Origin: Diplolepis rosae
Taxonomy: Eukaryota > Arthropoda > Insecta > Hymenoptera > Diplolepididae
Direction: 5' to 3'
Length of the DNA: 64,000 nt
Assembly: GCA_030998225.1 (NCBI GenBank)
Contig: JAPYXD010000698.1
Coordinates: 10,581,001-10,645,000, forward strand
The position numbers were made by a program, and so were the translations under genes. Positions within the stretch are counted from its first letter, which is position 1. Every line of letters begins with the position of its first letter. The notes beneath the pieces were generated by a model. The model did not search any database. It worked only from the letters and a program-made list of their open reading frames with translations, and was not told the origin of the DNA. Shown here one piece after another: positions 10,980-21,188 of the stretch.

Positions 10980-13155
10980 GGAATACCGAGCTTCTTCTCA
11001 CTGGTCTATGCCAAGAAGCCAGCAACTTCAGACGACCTCAAAGACAACATCCAACGTTTTACCCGCTCAAAAGGTGATCCTCTGCTGCGCGAGGCATGGA
11101 AAAGAGCAAAATCAGCTCTGAGGCAAGGCATAAAAAAAAGCCGACTTCAGTGCTGGAAAGACTTGATCGGAGAAGTCGAGAAGGATCCATGGGGTCTCGC
11201 CTTCAAAATAGTCACTAAGAGATTGGTGACTAGAAGAAAGACCCCGGGCCTGGATAATGCCGATCGAGTCAAGTACATCGTGCGAAGCTTGTTCCCGCAT
11301 GTAGAGCCGTTCCAAAGACAGGACCGAAGTTCCTGCGTGGTCCGGGGCGAAGAACTCTTCACTCTCGAAGAACTAAAGAGAGCGGGTGGAAGGCTCAAGG
11401 CAAACACAGCGCCGGGGATCGACGGGTTGCCGAACGAGATCCTCAAAGAGGTGATCGGGGTATACCCGGAGATCCTCCTAGAAGTCTTCAACTCCTGTCT
11501 TCGGGAGGGGAGGTTCTTCGCAGACTGGAAGAAGCAGAGGTTGGTTCTGCTGAGGAAAGGCAACAAACCTCTAGGGGATGCCTCATCGTATAGGCCAATA
11601 TGTTTATTGGATACGATGAGGAAACTTCTGGAGGAAATGATCCTACAAAGACTACAGGGTCACATGGTCCGCGAGAATGGTCTCTCGGAAAACCAGTTCG
11701 GCTTTCGGAAAGGCAGGTCCACAGTTGACGCCATCCAGGCAGTGGTGGACATCGCCACTAAAGCAAGCAGAGGAACTGGTCAGCATTGACATACGCAATG
11801 CGTTCAATACCGCGAGATGGAACATCTGCATCGAGGCGATGGTGCGGAAAAAGGTTCCAGACTACCTGTTACGAATGATAGATGACTATCTGAGCGACAG
11901 GTGGGTGATATACGAGGGCGACAAATGGTCTCTCAAGGAAGAGATGACATGTGGCGCCCCTCAAGGGTCGCGGGTAGGTCCACTCGTCTGGAACGTCATG
12001 TACGACGATTTCCTGCGCATGGACCTGCCTGCTGGAACGAGCATCATCGGTTTCGCGGATGACGCACTTGTCGTGTGCAGTTGGATCGAAGGCTTAGCTT
12101 CGGCGAACACCTGCAGATCGCGACTGCCAAAGCCATCTAGTGTGGGGCCGCCCTGACTCGGCTCATGCCCAACATTGGTGTTCCTAGGGAAGCTAAGAGA
12201 AGGCTGGTGGCGAGCGTGGTAAATTCGAAGCTGCTTTATGCAGCTCCGATCTGGACAAGTGCCCTCAACAACCATGCTATCCTGAAGAAGCTGTTCTCGG
12301 CACAGAGAGGTGTGGTGATGAGAATTGTCTCAGCATACCGAACTGTGTCGACGAGTGCTGTGCTGGTCCTGGCGAGCGTCCTGCCAATAGATTTATTGGC
12401 GGAGGAAAGGCAGGAGACCTTTCAGCTTCGCAAGGAGCTTACCTGCGCCAACCTGCAGGAAATCGCTCGCGCGAAGGAGACCATCCGCAAGGATGGAAGG
12501 CGCAGACTCGTCGAGAAATGGCAGACGAGATGGCATGGTGACCAAACCGGGAGATGGACACACCGTCTGATCCCGGAGCTCGCCACCTGGCTGGATAGAA
12601 AGCACGGTCAAGTCGGCTTTTACCTGGCGCAAGCGCTTTCGAGCCATGGTTGCTTTAATGCGTACCTGAAGCGCTTCAAGAAAAGAGACGATGAGTCGTG
12701 CCGCTACTGCGGTTCCCTTGTGGATAATGCAGAGCACGCACTCCTCGTCTGCGCAAAGTGGGGCGCGGCAAAGGAGGCCCACGGTCAGGCAGTGGGTGCC
12801 GAGCTCACTCCTGACACGATGGTCTCTCTCATGCTCCAGTCTGAACAGATTTGGATGTTTATCGAGTCATTCGTCACCCTGGTGTTAGCGGCCTGCCTAA
12901 CGGGCGTGTGCCCGCGGATGGGAGTCCCGGGCGAACGGACGACGGAAGAGTCGTACGCGACTTTAAGCTGGAACCAGCTGCCCGCGAAGTTTAAAGCCGA
13001 AAGGCGGTTCCGCGGGCGGTGTATTGGTTTGTGAGAGGGGGTTTTTTGGTTTTAACAGGTATGCCTAGACCCGTTCTAGGAGAGTCCTGTACAACGTCTA
13101 TAAAAGATTTCGCCATTTTTCCTCCTCACCAAAAAAAAAAAAAAAAAAAAAAAAA
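10980..13155 (+). mobile_element. 5'-truncated R1-clade LINE with poly-A tail
   Basis: The block is clearly richer in GC than its surroundings. It encodes the C-terminal two thirds of an R1-type ORF2, followed by a short 3' UTR and a run of about 25 A at 13,131-13,155. Loss of the 5' part is the usual outcome of target-primed reverse transcription. The left junction is uncertain within roughly 10,940-11,050. It sits within the large intron of protease copy B in the opposite orientation. Confidence 0.85.
11050..13034 (+). pseudogene. R1-like reverse transcriptase ORF2 remnant
   Basis: In order: a linker (FTRSKGDPLLREAW); reverse transcriptase blocks NTAPGIDGLPNEIL, SYRPICLLDTMRK and ENQFGFRKGRSTVDAI; then, after a frameshift near 11,788, SIDIRNAFNTARW (first catalytic Asp), GAPQGSRVGPLVWN and the palm motif FADD; after a second disruption near 12,143, a C-terminal region ending in a CCHC finger, CRYCGSLVDNAEHALLVC. 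FADD instead of YADD is common in the R1 clade. The N-terminal endonuclease is missing. Two frameshifts and a short deletion mean it is not functional. Confidence 0.85.
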
Positions 13156-13236
13156 TTGAACTCAATATCTCAAATATTTCTGTGCTTTATTCATAAATAA
13201 AATTGTTATGTCCCTATTGGAAAAGTCTTTAAATAT

Positions 13237-14484
13237 CCCGAGTCGAAATATAAGTACATTTTTGATCCTCCACAGTGCTGAATGAATCCCCCTTTGGATC
13301 TACTTAGTCCTTAAAATCCTCATTGGATTCTCTTATGTTCTATTTAGTCCGCGTTTAATTCTCGGTTACTCTCTTTAATATTTTAAGTCCGATTTTAATC
13401 CTCTGTAACAAATCAACAAATGCTTCATAGATTCCTAATAAAGATATTTCGCAACACTTTGAAATGAAAACGTGTCTGAATTCAAGAAGGATAAATTGGG
13501 AAAATTGTTTAACACCACTTTAAGCTTGAAAAAACATTTCGGTGTTCTCGGTCAAACTGCTTTATTTGTTCGATATCTTTATAATACTTATTTTACGTTT
13601 GGACAGTATTAAGAACTATATTTCATAAAATTTAGTCCATAAGATATCTGATACCAAAAAAAGTTATTTAATATTTATTAAAATATTATTAAAATATACT
13701 TTGATACAAATGTTCTTAAAAATATGCGAATATTAATGGTACTATTAAATATTGAAAAATATTAAATAATAGTCTATCCAACTTCAATATTAAATGTCAT
13801 AAGAAGGTTATTATAAAATGAGTTCAAAATACTTTATGTTTAAACCGTATCACGTACTGCGCGTTTTAAATAAAGTTTACCTGACAAAAATTATTTAATT
13901 TTTATTATAGTATTATCGGAATATTTATAGTATTAAAGATAATTAAACGTACTTTTGAAAAAGCAAAAATTTCAATTCAAATGTTCTTAATAAATGATCG
14001 CTATTAAGTATGCAAAAAATTAACATCAATCTACCTTCTTACTTAACGAATGAATTATAATCTTATAAATTTATAATCTAGTATTAATTTCTTATATCCA
14101 ATAAATCGCAGTATAATTATATTCTGAATTTTTTATAAGTAAGAAGGTAGATTGATGTTAAATTCTTGCATTCTTAATGGTAATTATTTATTAAGAATAT
14201 TTGAATTGAAATTTTTATATTTAAAAAAAAAGCGCGCCAAAGGACGCATTTGCAATAGAATATGTATAGTAGTGAATGAAGGAGTTACGAGAATCTAATA
14301 AGGATTCAATTAAGTCCGTTTTAAGTTCTCAAAACGTGTAGAAATGGAAATTTCCGCACATTTTGAGCACTTAAATAGGACTTGGATTACTTGTATATTG
14401 AAATAAACCGTCATTAGATCCTCGTAAATTATCTGAGCTAGAGAATTTTAGAGCATCAAAAAAGTACCTATATTTCGACTCGGG
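13237..14484. mobile_element. CCCGAGTCGAAA element 1, AGTCC/GGATT words
   Basis: A 1,248-bp element whose ends, CCCGAGTCGAAATATAAGTA and the inverse of CCCGAGTCGAAATATAGGTA, match over about 30 bp. Next to both ends the sequence is a series of variants of AATCCTCATTGGATTC and TTAGTCC. The middle holds imperfect inverted repeats (TTACCTTCTTACTTA-type blocks near 14,030 and 14,150). No coding capacity, so non-autonomous. Confidence 0.75.
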
Positions 14485-14757
14485 TACTCTCTCTATGTAG
14501 CTCACAAAATCGAATAAGAACTATGGTAAAATTTACAAATAACTTACAATTCTAGTTATAGTAGATAGTTTAAAAGTGTACTTAAAGTACTCTCGGCATT
14601 TAATTTGTTTCTTCAAAATTGAGCAATTATATTTGTTTATTAATTAAACTATCATTCTTTATTGATATTTGATTTTATGATATGAATTGTAAAGCTTCAG
14701 CTATAAAATATAATTTGTTACATTATATCTAATAATTTTCCATGGAGTTTTATGTAT

Positions 14758-15831
14758 GGGTCATTCCATATTAGATTGACAGTCGATGTCGCAGATTTGA
14801 ACGAGATAATTTTTTTTCGGTTCTTTATCAACAATAAATAGACACGTATTTTTTTGTTTGGTCAAAAAAAATTATTTTACAAGTATACGATTTTTCGAAT
14901 TTTCTAAGAAATGATATTTTCGACATAGCAAGCGCACTTTCAGGCCTGTTTATCTTGAAAACAATTGTTCCCACGAAAAATTTTCCAAATTACGAACATT
15001 AGGGTTTTGACTCTTCTTTACGGAGATTATTGCGAAAAAATTATGTAAATATTCTTTAACATACAAAAGTAAAGAAATAAACGCAAAATCGTTTTTTCCG
15101 AATTTGGCCCCTTTTGATTTTTTTTTCGTGGATTTAGATTTTTTTAAGTCTGTTATAAAATATCACGATTGAATCAAAATGGCCGGATCATTGATTCGGA
15201 AGTTATGGAATTTTGAAGAGCCTCGCGCGGCCTTTTTCGCGCGCGTCCGGCTAACTTCCACACGCGGCGAGCGTTTTACCGGGCGTAAGTTATTAGCGCT
15301 AAAAGTAAAGGTAAACGCTCGCCGCGTGTGGAAGCGCTCGGATTGCGCGCGAGGCCGCGCGAGGCTCTTCAAAATTCCATAACTTCCGAATCAATGATCC
15401 GGCCATTTTGATTCAAACGTCATATTTTATAACAGACTTCAAAGAATCTAAATCCACTAAACACAAAAAATTCGAAAGGGGCCAAATTCGGAAAAAACGA
15501 TTTTGCGTTTATTTTTTTACTTTTGTATGTTAAAAAATATTTGAAAAATTATTTCGCAACAATCTCTGTAAAGAAGAGTCAAAACCCTAATTTTCGTAAT
15601 TTGAAAAAACTTTCGTGGGAACAATTGTTTTCAAGATAAACAGGCTTGAAAGTGCGCTTGCTATGTCGAAAATATCATTTCTTAGAAAATTCGAAAAATC
15701 GTATACTTGTAAAAAAAGTTTTTTTGGCCAAACAAAAAAATGCGTGTCTATTTATTGTTGATAAAGAACCGAAAAAAAATTATCTCGTTCAAATCTGCGA
15801 CATCGACTGTCAATCTAATATGGAATGACCC
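14758..15831. mobile_element. 1.07-kb near-perfect palindrome, 4-bp TSD
   Basis: The ends GGGTCATTCCATATTAGATT and their complement are flanked by GTAT on both sides. The two arms of about 535 bp pair almost base for base to a centre near 15,295. The arms include a GC-rich part (CACACGCGGCGAGCG) and CTAATGTTCG-type blocks. Open frames on both strands near 15,170-15,380 are mirror images created by the palindrome. A foldback-type non-autonomous transposon. Confidence 0.85.
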
Positions 15832-15849
15832 GTATGTAATTCCTATATA

Positions 15850-15990
15850 TTGCATAAGTTTTAGTTATTGGGTTTATATCTGTGAAGTTGTATATTTAAG
15901 TGCATTTGTGATAGAAAATATGATTGGCTACGACTGCATGGTGTGAATGTGTTTGTATACTGTTTATGTATAAATGTGTGCATAGGATTC
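15850..15990. repeat. Inverted repeat partner of 17,453-17,580
   Basis: The sequence around TGATTGGCTACGACTG and GTGTGAATGTGTTTGTAT is found inverted at 17,453-17,580. The two arms flank the signal exon of protease copy B and the start of the nested CCCGAGTCGAAA elements. Confidence 0.6.
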
Positions 15991-16089
15991 TTTTTTGGAT
16001 TAGTAAATTTTAAAAGTGAAAATATTCTGTTAGCTGCGCTACAAATTCATATTTTTTTATTCCTCAAATATGACAATATAAAATTAAAA

Positions 16090-16245
16090 TATAATTATTC
16101 AATGTATGTATATTGTGTAATGTCTGATTATAAATTTTAAACTACATTCTGCGCCGGTCGAATCTTAAAAATCTGACATTCGATCGGACGCGCTTCGGAT
16201 GTCGAATATTCGACATTCGATCCGACAGAATGCACACGTCTAGTT
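16090..16245. repeat. Repeat with GTCGAATATTCGAC core
   Basis: Inverted relative to 36,030-36,260. Both copies hold TGTAATGTCTGATTA (or its complement), a TTCGACCGGCGCAG-type block and a palindromic core GTCGAATATTCGACAT. Probably a small non-autonomous element. Confidence 0.6.
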
Positions 16246-16624
16246 TTATCCATAAGAAAATTTTTTTAAAAATCAAAAATTCAATTTTCCCGCAAAAATA
16301 TACGAGATACGGCAAAAATGTTAGGAAAGGAATTCTTTACTTCAGAAATAGTGAAAAATTGATTTATTGAATGGTATCAATAGTGGCTATAAAGTAGTCA
16401 GTTTCGTTAAAAACTTTTCATATGGACAAGAAATAATAAATAGTAATACACCAATTTATAGGAGAAGAACACAACAAGACAGTGTCCCCAAAAACGACAC
16501 ATTTTTGAAGAATGTATTAAATCAATGATCGGTCCGCTCAATTACTTCTGGGACAACCCAATATTAAATCAATAACTCCTCCTTTTTCAATATTGTTTCA
16601 AGTTGAATAAAAATAAATACTTAC

Positions 16625-16682
16625 CATTAGAATAAGGCAGAGCAAACAAAGCACAAAATAGAAGTATATTCAAAAATTCCAT
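16625..16682 (-). CDS. Serine protease homologue copy B, signal exon
   Basis: The 58-nt exon reads MEFLNILLFCALFALPYSN plus the first base of a Gly codon, then a GTAAGT donor. It is a complete hydrophobic signal peptide and ends in phase 1, exactly as needed by exon 2 at 5,311. The copy A signal exon has the same length and phase and ends LPYSYG. The distance to exon 2 is about 11 kb and is filled with transposons. Linking it to exon 2 is inferred from phase, order and paralogy. Confidence 0.65.
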
Positions 16683-16699
16683 CTTCACTGTCTCGCAAA

Positions 16700-16740
16700 A
16701 AATGTTTCTGATACACGCGAATAGCATATATATATACTGA
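16700..16740 (-). promoter_or_regulatory. Putative TATA and initiator of protease copy B
   Basis: Read on the minus strand, AGTATATATATATGC lies about 26 bases before TATCAGA, an insect initiator-like motif, which in turn is about 27 bases before the ATG of the signal exon. The spacing fits a TATA promoter with a short 5' UTR. This is a motif reading only. Confidence 0.4.
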
Positions 16741-16930
16741 TGAATTATCATGTTCTTGTCCCGCAATCTAGTCTTAGATAAGCAGAAATAAGAGAAAGCA
16801 GGGATAACCGCGCCATCCCGAGTCGAAATCCTAAGACTCGTCTCAGTCTCTACTGTCGAGATTGAGGCGAATGTGAGACGACGGTTACGAGAATGTGAGA
16901 AGAGAGTCTATAAATGTTCAGCATTCATAT

Positions 16931-17309
16931 CCCGAGTCGAAAAATCGAAGGCCTCATTTGAGCCTCTGCGACATAATTTTGAGGCTGAAGAGGGGTAAAA
17001 GAGGTTCTTGTTCGTATTTTTGAACCTCTTTTAAGCCTTCAGACTTGACTTACGTCCGTTTTAGGCTCAAGAGGTTCAAAGGAGGTCATACATTACGACG
17101 GGAAAAGTGCCTGTGAGGCTCTTCTCGATCGAAGAGGTTCCTGAGCGTTAAAAGAGGTTGAAAAATAAAATACAGAGGCTAAAGAGGGTTAAATGGTGAC
17201 TTAACGATTATCAATAGGCTTTAAAGAGGTCATGGAGGCTTAAAATGTTTCAAATGAGCTTCAACATCACCAAAAGGCTCATATGAGGTCCTCGAAATTT
17301 CGACTCGGG
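16931..17309. mobile_element. CCCGAGTCGAAA element 3, GAGGCT/AAGAGG words (inner)
   Basis: A 379-bp element with ends CCCGAGTCGAAAAATCGA and the inverse of CCCGAGTCGAAATTTCGA. The interior is almost entirely variants of GAGGCTCAAAGAGGTTC and complements such as GAACCTCTTTTAAGCCT, at least a dozen in both orientations. No coding capacity. It is nested in the left part of the outer element. Confidence 0.8.
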
Positions 17310-17452
17310 TAGTCAACTCTCTTCTAGTAATCAAAAACTGCACATATTACCGTTTTCTCATTTTTCGAGGGTGAGACGATGGCCAACTCTATAGAAATAC
17401 GTTGTCATGGTTTTCTCAAATAAAAAAAAATTCTTACCTCGAGCCTGCCAAT

Positions 17453-17580
17453 AGTCATCCGGTATATACATAAACAACTTACAAATACATTCACACCATT
17501 CAGTCGTAGCCAATCATATTTTTAATCACAAATACACTTAAACATATAACCTTACATATATAAACCTAATAACTACATTT
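17453..17580. repeat. Inverted repeat partner of 15,850-15,990
   Basis: Complement of the block around TGATTGGCTACGACTG. See the left partner. Confidence 0.6.
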
Positions 17581-18164
17581 ATATATAATACGATACGCTT
17601 TCGCCAAATCACGCTCACGATCGCTAACAATGATGAGACATAAAATTCGAAACTTTCTTATATAGTGACTGCAAGAGTTATTCAGAACTTGTGAGAGAAA
17701 GTGTCGTAACTAGAGTTTTTTAGCCTTACTCAAGTAATAATAAATCAACTTTTTTCACAAATTGTCCCTATAATATTTTTTTAAAATTAATGTAATTAAT
17801 TAATTAATGTTTATAATTATGATTGTTGATATATATAGTATAATTATTAATTAATATTTAGTATACAGTTTTATCATAACTACGTACAAAGTTTAATGGA
17901 ACTAAAGTTTGAAATGTACATTAAAAAATTGCATTATTTATCACCAAAAGTATCTGGTGTAAAACCATTTAAAAGAAGGTTCTTTTATTTTCTGTGTTGT
18001 ATATTTTCAAAATATGAATTTTATTTAAATTTCATATAATGCACTAATCAAGACTTTTGTTGTTTCAATTTTCATATAATCAATTTAATTTAAAAAACTT
18101 TAGTGAAAAATAAAGAAGTAATTATAAATGAATTAAGAAAAAACTATGAATCAAGAATTTATTA

Positions 18165-18900
18165 AAATCACGGAATCTATATAATTAGATTATGTGAAGT
18201 TTTTAAATAAATTATATAAACTAGTGGGTAATCATTAAAACAAATAGTGGTTAACACTGCGGAGCATGTACGAAAGCTTCATGACGAACAGACGAAACAC
18301 GATCAAACACGACTGCAGTACGATGAATTTTCAAAATCATTAGTTTATAAGTGGAATCCACTATTTTGGATTCGGAGAGAACTAAAATAAACTGTAATTA
18401 TATTTTGTATGTCTTTAACTGGTTTCGATTATTAAATATAATAACGTAGAACATCAGTATGCTGAAAATTCAACACGCTTTTGAAATTAAAATTTTTTTA
18501 TGTATGCCTAAGGTGCAGATTACTTTCATTCGTTCCTGCGTGAATAGATATAGCTGGTGGAATAAATCTTGCGTGTCACGGTTTACTCAACTCTCGATTG
18601 AAGCGTAGAGTAGAATGAACGGAAAGCTCTACTATTTTCGTGATTTAATCAAAAACTGGTTTTTTATAATTATACTACGGGCAATAATATATATTGTATA
18701 TTTATATATATTTGTATATTTATCTTCACCCTACACTTCTGAATTTTACTCAACTTTGATTCATTTTTGAACATTTAATATGTCACAAATAATTACAGTG
18801 TTACTAAATAACTTCTATCTTGTCCTTATGTCCCAAATTTGATCGGAAGTTGAGTAAAATTACATCAACTCCGTTTTTTCTGTGGGGAGAAAGGCTACTA
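18165..18900. repeat. Dispersed repeat, direct copy of 47,105-47,540
   Basis: Shared blocks in the same order: GGTAATCATTAAAA, AACACTGCGGAGC, GGTGGAATAAATCTTGCG, GATTGAAGCGTAGAGTAGAA, CTTCACCCTACACTTCTGAA and TTGATCGGAAGTTGAGTAAA. The 18-kb copy has extra sequence after the AACACTGCGGAGC block. Nothing coding. Confidence 0.7.
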
Positions 18901-19044
18901 TTCGTATTATTAGTTTTCATAATTTATTATTACTTATCAAATTTGACAAATTAACGTTGACAACGAAATTTTCGTTGGCATAAAGGTCAAAACTAAAGAA
19001 CTTGAGTGAAACTCAATGATTGTATTTGAATTATTATTGTTTTT

Positions 19045-19240
19045 ACTCTCTAAATCTGAATCATTCAAATTTTCACTGATCGAATCAGTGATTTGCTTTT
19101 TCATTGTTAAATCAGTTAATTTTCACTCAAGAAATCACTGTTATGTGACTGAATCACAGTAGCCTCTTTTTAGCTATTTGAATTAGTCAAATTTAACTGA
19201 TAATCAGTAGATTTTGACTGAGTCAGATTTAGAGAGTTGA
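19045..19240. repeat. MITE-like block of TCACTGA words
   Basis: Ends ACTCTCTAAATCTGAATCA and the inverse of AACTCTCTAAATCTGACTCA. Inside, variants of AATCAGTGATTTTCACTGA recur in both orientations. About 196 bp. Confidence 0.7.
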
Positions 19241-19610
19241 ATTGAGTAAACTCGGTTATAATAAAATAAAACTCACCAGTCTTACTGGTTTTAATTAAAT
19301 AACTTAATCATGCATTCATGATTATACATGCATATTACTCATTGCAACTGTATACATCTACTCCAAATAATTAATTATACCTTCTTGATTTTTAAATTTT
19401 CTGATCTTCGAATTAGAATTTTCAATATCACTTCGCTCTCTTTTCACAATCGCTTCGTAGTCGTTCTTCTCCGCTTTCAACTTATAAACTATTAACCTTC
19501 AGTTTTTCGAGAATTTGAAACATAATGTTCGCTCCACACTCGCCAAACACTCGATTTTTGAAATAGAAAGTGTAGCGAGGGCAAAGAGAAGACAAGAACT
19601 TCGACTCGGG

Positions 19611-20335
19611 ATTCGTCGACCCTTATATCTCTAGCTCTAAGCTCCTGTTCTTCTCAAATTTGTTTGAATCGATTCTACAAATCTCCATATTTAAAAACTT
19701 ACTATTTTTATAACATTATAATGACTCAATTTTTAATATCGGGATGCATACAGTATGTCAAAAAATGGGTGGTGCGAAACATTTCGGAAGAAGTAAACTT
19801 TCGAAAAATTCTACTCATCAAAGGGAAGAAATTTTATAATATACACCTAAAAATTTTCGAACTAAATCAATTGGAATTATATATTGTTTGACTTTTGGAG
19901 TTGAATTTTGTCTACGTGGAATATAAATTAGTTTATATGAAGCAAGAAATAATTCTTAGATTAAATCAAAGCATTTTCTTTTCTATGACAACCTTGCTAC
20001 AAGACATTTCATCATCATAATGTAAATCTCATGAAAAAATTAAGATTGAGTTATGAAGGTTAAGTATAACACGTGTCCACTGAAAAAAATTAGAAATTGT
20101 GCTAACTACCTTCTTAGTAAGAGATTTTATAAATATTACGATAGTGTAAAAACAAAAAAATTATGCTTTTACATTTACATCTTGTCAACAAATGTCCTGT
20201 TGAGAATTTGCAGACCTCATTTAGGCAAATAATTTTCCATCTCCACGTTTTTTTCGTATCTTACATATTTTGTTTAAAAATTGAATTTTTTAATTTTAAT
20301 CGTATTTTATAAATGCGCAACTAAGTTCCCGCTGG
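19611..20335. other. AT-rich DNA without recognised feature
   Basis: No gene, element end or repeat could be identified. A 75-codon frame starting at 19,664 matches nothing I recognise and is likely chance. Confidence 0.5.
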
Positions 20336-20520
20336 TTTTTTTTATGAAAATGCAACTTTATTGTGAAAAAATGGTTACAAATGAATCATTCAAAGTATTG
20401 TCCATCGTTAGCTACAACTTTTGCCCATCTTTCTGTTAGAGCTCGAATACCGTTATGGTGAAAGTGTTCATTTTTTGAGGCTATCCTCGAATCAAGCCAT
20501 TTTTCGATGTTTTAATATGA
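20336..20520 (-). pseudogene. mariner transposase C-terminal fragment
   Basis: The minus strand reads IEKWLDSRIASKNEHFHHNG and then RWAKVVANDGQYFE before a stop at 20,390, matching the extreme C-terminus of the mariner at 45,903-46,937 (RWEKVIASDRQYFE). Only the tail and the adjoining 3' sequence survive. Confidence 0.75.
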
Positions 20521-20585
20521 GCGGAACTGCTGATACGATGTCTCTAGGATAACAGGTCGCCTCCCACAGTATACAGACCTTACCC

Positions 20586-21188
20586 TTGCATGCGGGGCTC
20601 TGCAGAGCTTGGCCGTGTATTTCCCTATCTACTCGTGGGACTAAAATGGAGAATGTCGATTTAAATAAAAGTTTGTGTAAAGAGATATATAGGAGAGAGC
20701 TGGATGTGACGAAGGAGTCTGAGATAGAAAAATCCGAGGCCAAGAAACATAGAGATTGGTTGCACATGAAGTATAAAAAGGTGCGAATGTTAAAGCATGT
20801 GAAGGGGATCCTGCTGATAATGCAGGATTTCTCTTTAACTAAAAAGAACACGTTCTTACCCATCAGGGGGGCATCTATAAAGCTCTTTCGGCGGTGCAAG
20901 ATCTAAACGCTGATATAAATTCAGATGATCGTTTTCTGGATGATTTTGAGTATCATCTCAGCGACAGGATGAAGAGCACAATAAAGGAGTTATAAAACAT
21001 TCTACGCGACCTCAAGAAGTACGTCAAACCTGACGAAGTGTGCTTCGCAGTCCAGGGAATCAGGGAGACATGCTGGAAAGACCTACAAACCCAAATCAAA
21101 ATCGGGTAGGTATCCTGCAGGGTCTGCAGTATCATAGAGATAAATCGGTGTTATCGCTGCAGGGTCCTGCACAAGGAGACCGAGGTAT
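20586..21188 (+). pseudogene. LINE ORF1-like (gag-like) fragment, 5' part
   Basis: A lysine- and glutamate-rich frame begins at 20,646 (MENVDLNKSLCKEIYRREL). After a frameshift near 20,860 it continues as VQDLNADINSDDRFLDDFE and KKYVKPDEVCFAVQGIRETC. It ends near 21,180 at INRCYRCRVLHKETEV, which looks like the start of a zinc-knuckle array. The continuation lies beyond the 2.88-kb palindrome at 24,073. A gag-like ORF1 of an R1-type LINE is the best guess. The frameshift and a stop in IKEL-stop-NILRD show it is dead. Confidence 0.5.

Larger units (their letters stand above)
16817..19610. mobile_element. CCCGAGTCGAAA element 2, GAGAC/GTCTC words (outer)
   Basis: The left end CCCGAGTCGAAATCC is followed by GACTCGTCTCAGTCTC and variants such as GTGAGACGACGG and GAGGGTGAGACGATGG. 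The right end is the inverse, ACTTCGACTCGGG. The span of 2.8 kb includes the inner element at 16,931-17,309 and other repeats, so pairing these two ends is an inference. Confidence 0.5.

Noticed and set aside
15163..15382. Paired open frames on both strands, Arg-rich
   Set aside because: They are mirror images produced by the palindrome at 14,758-15,831 and not independent genes.
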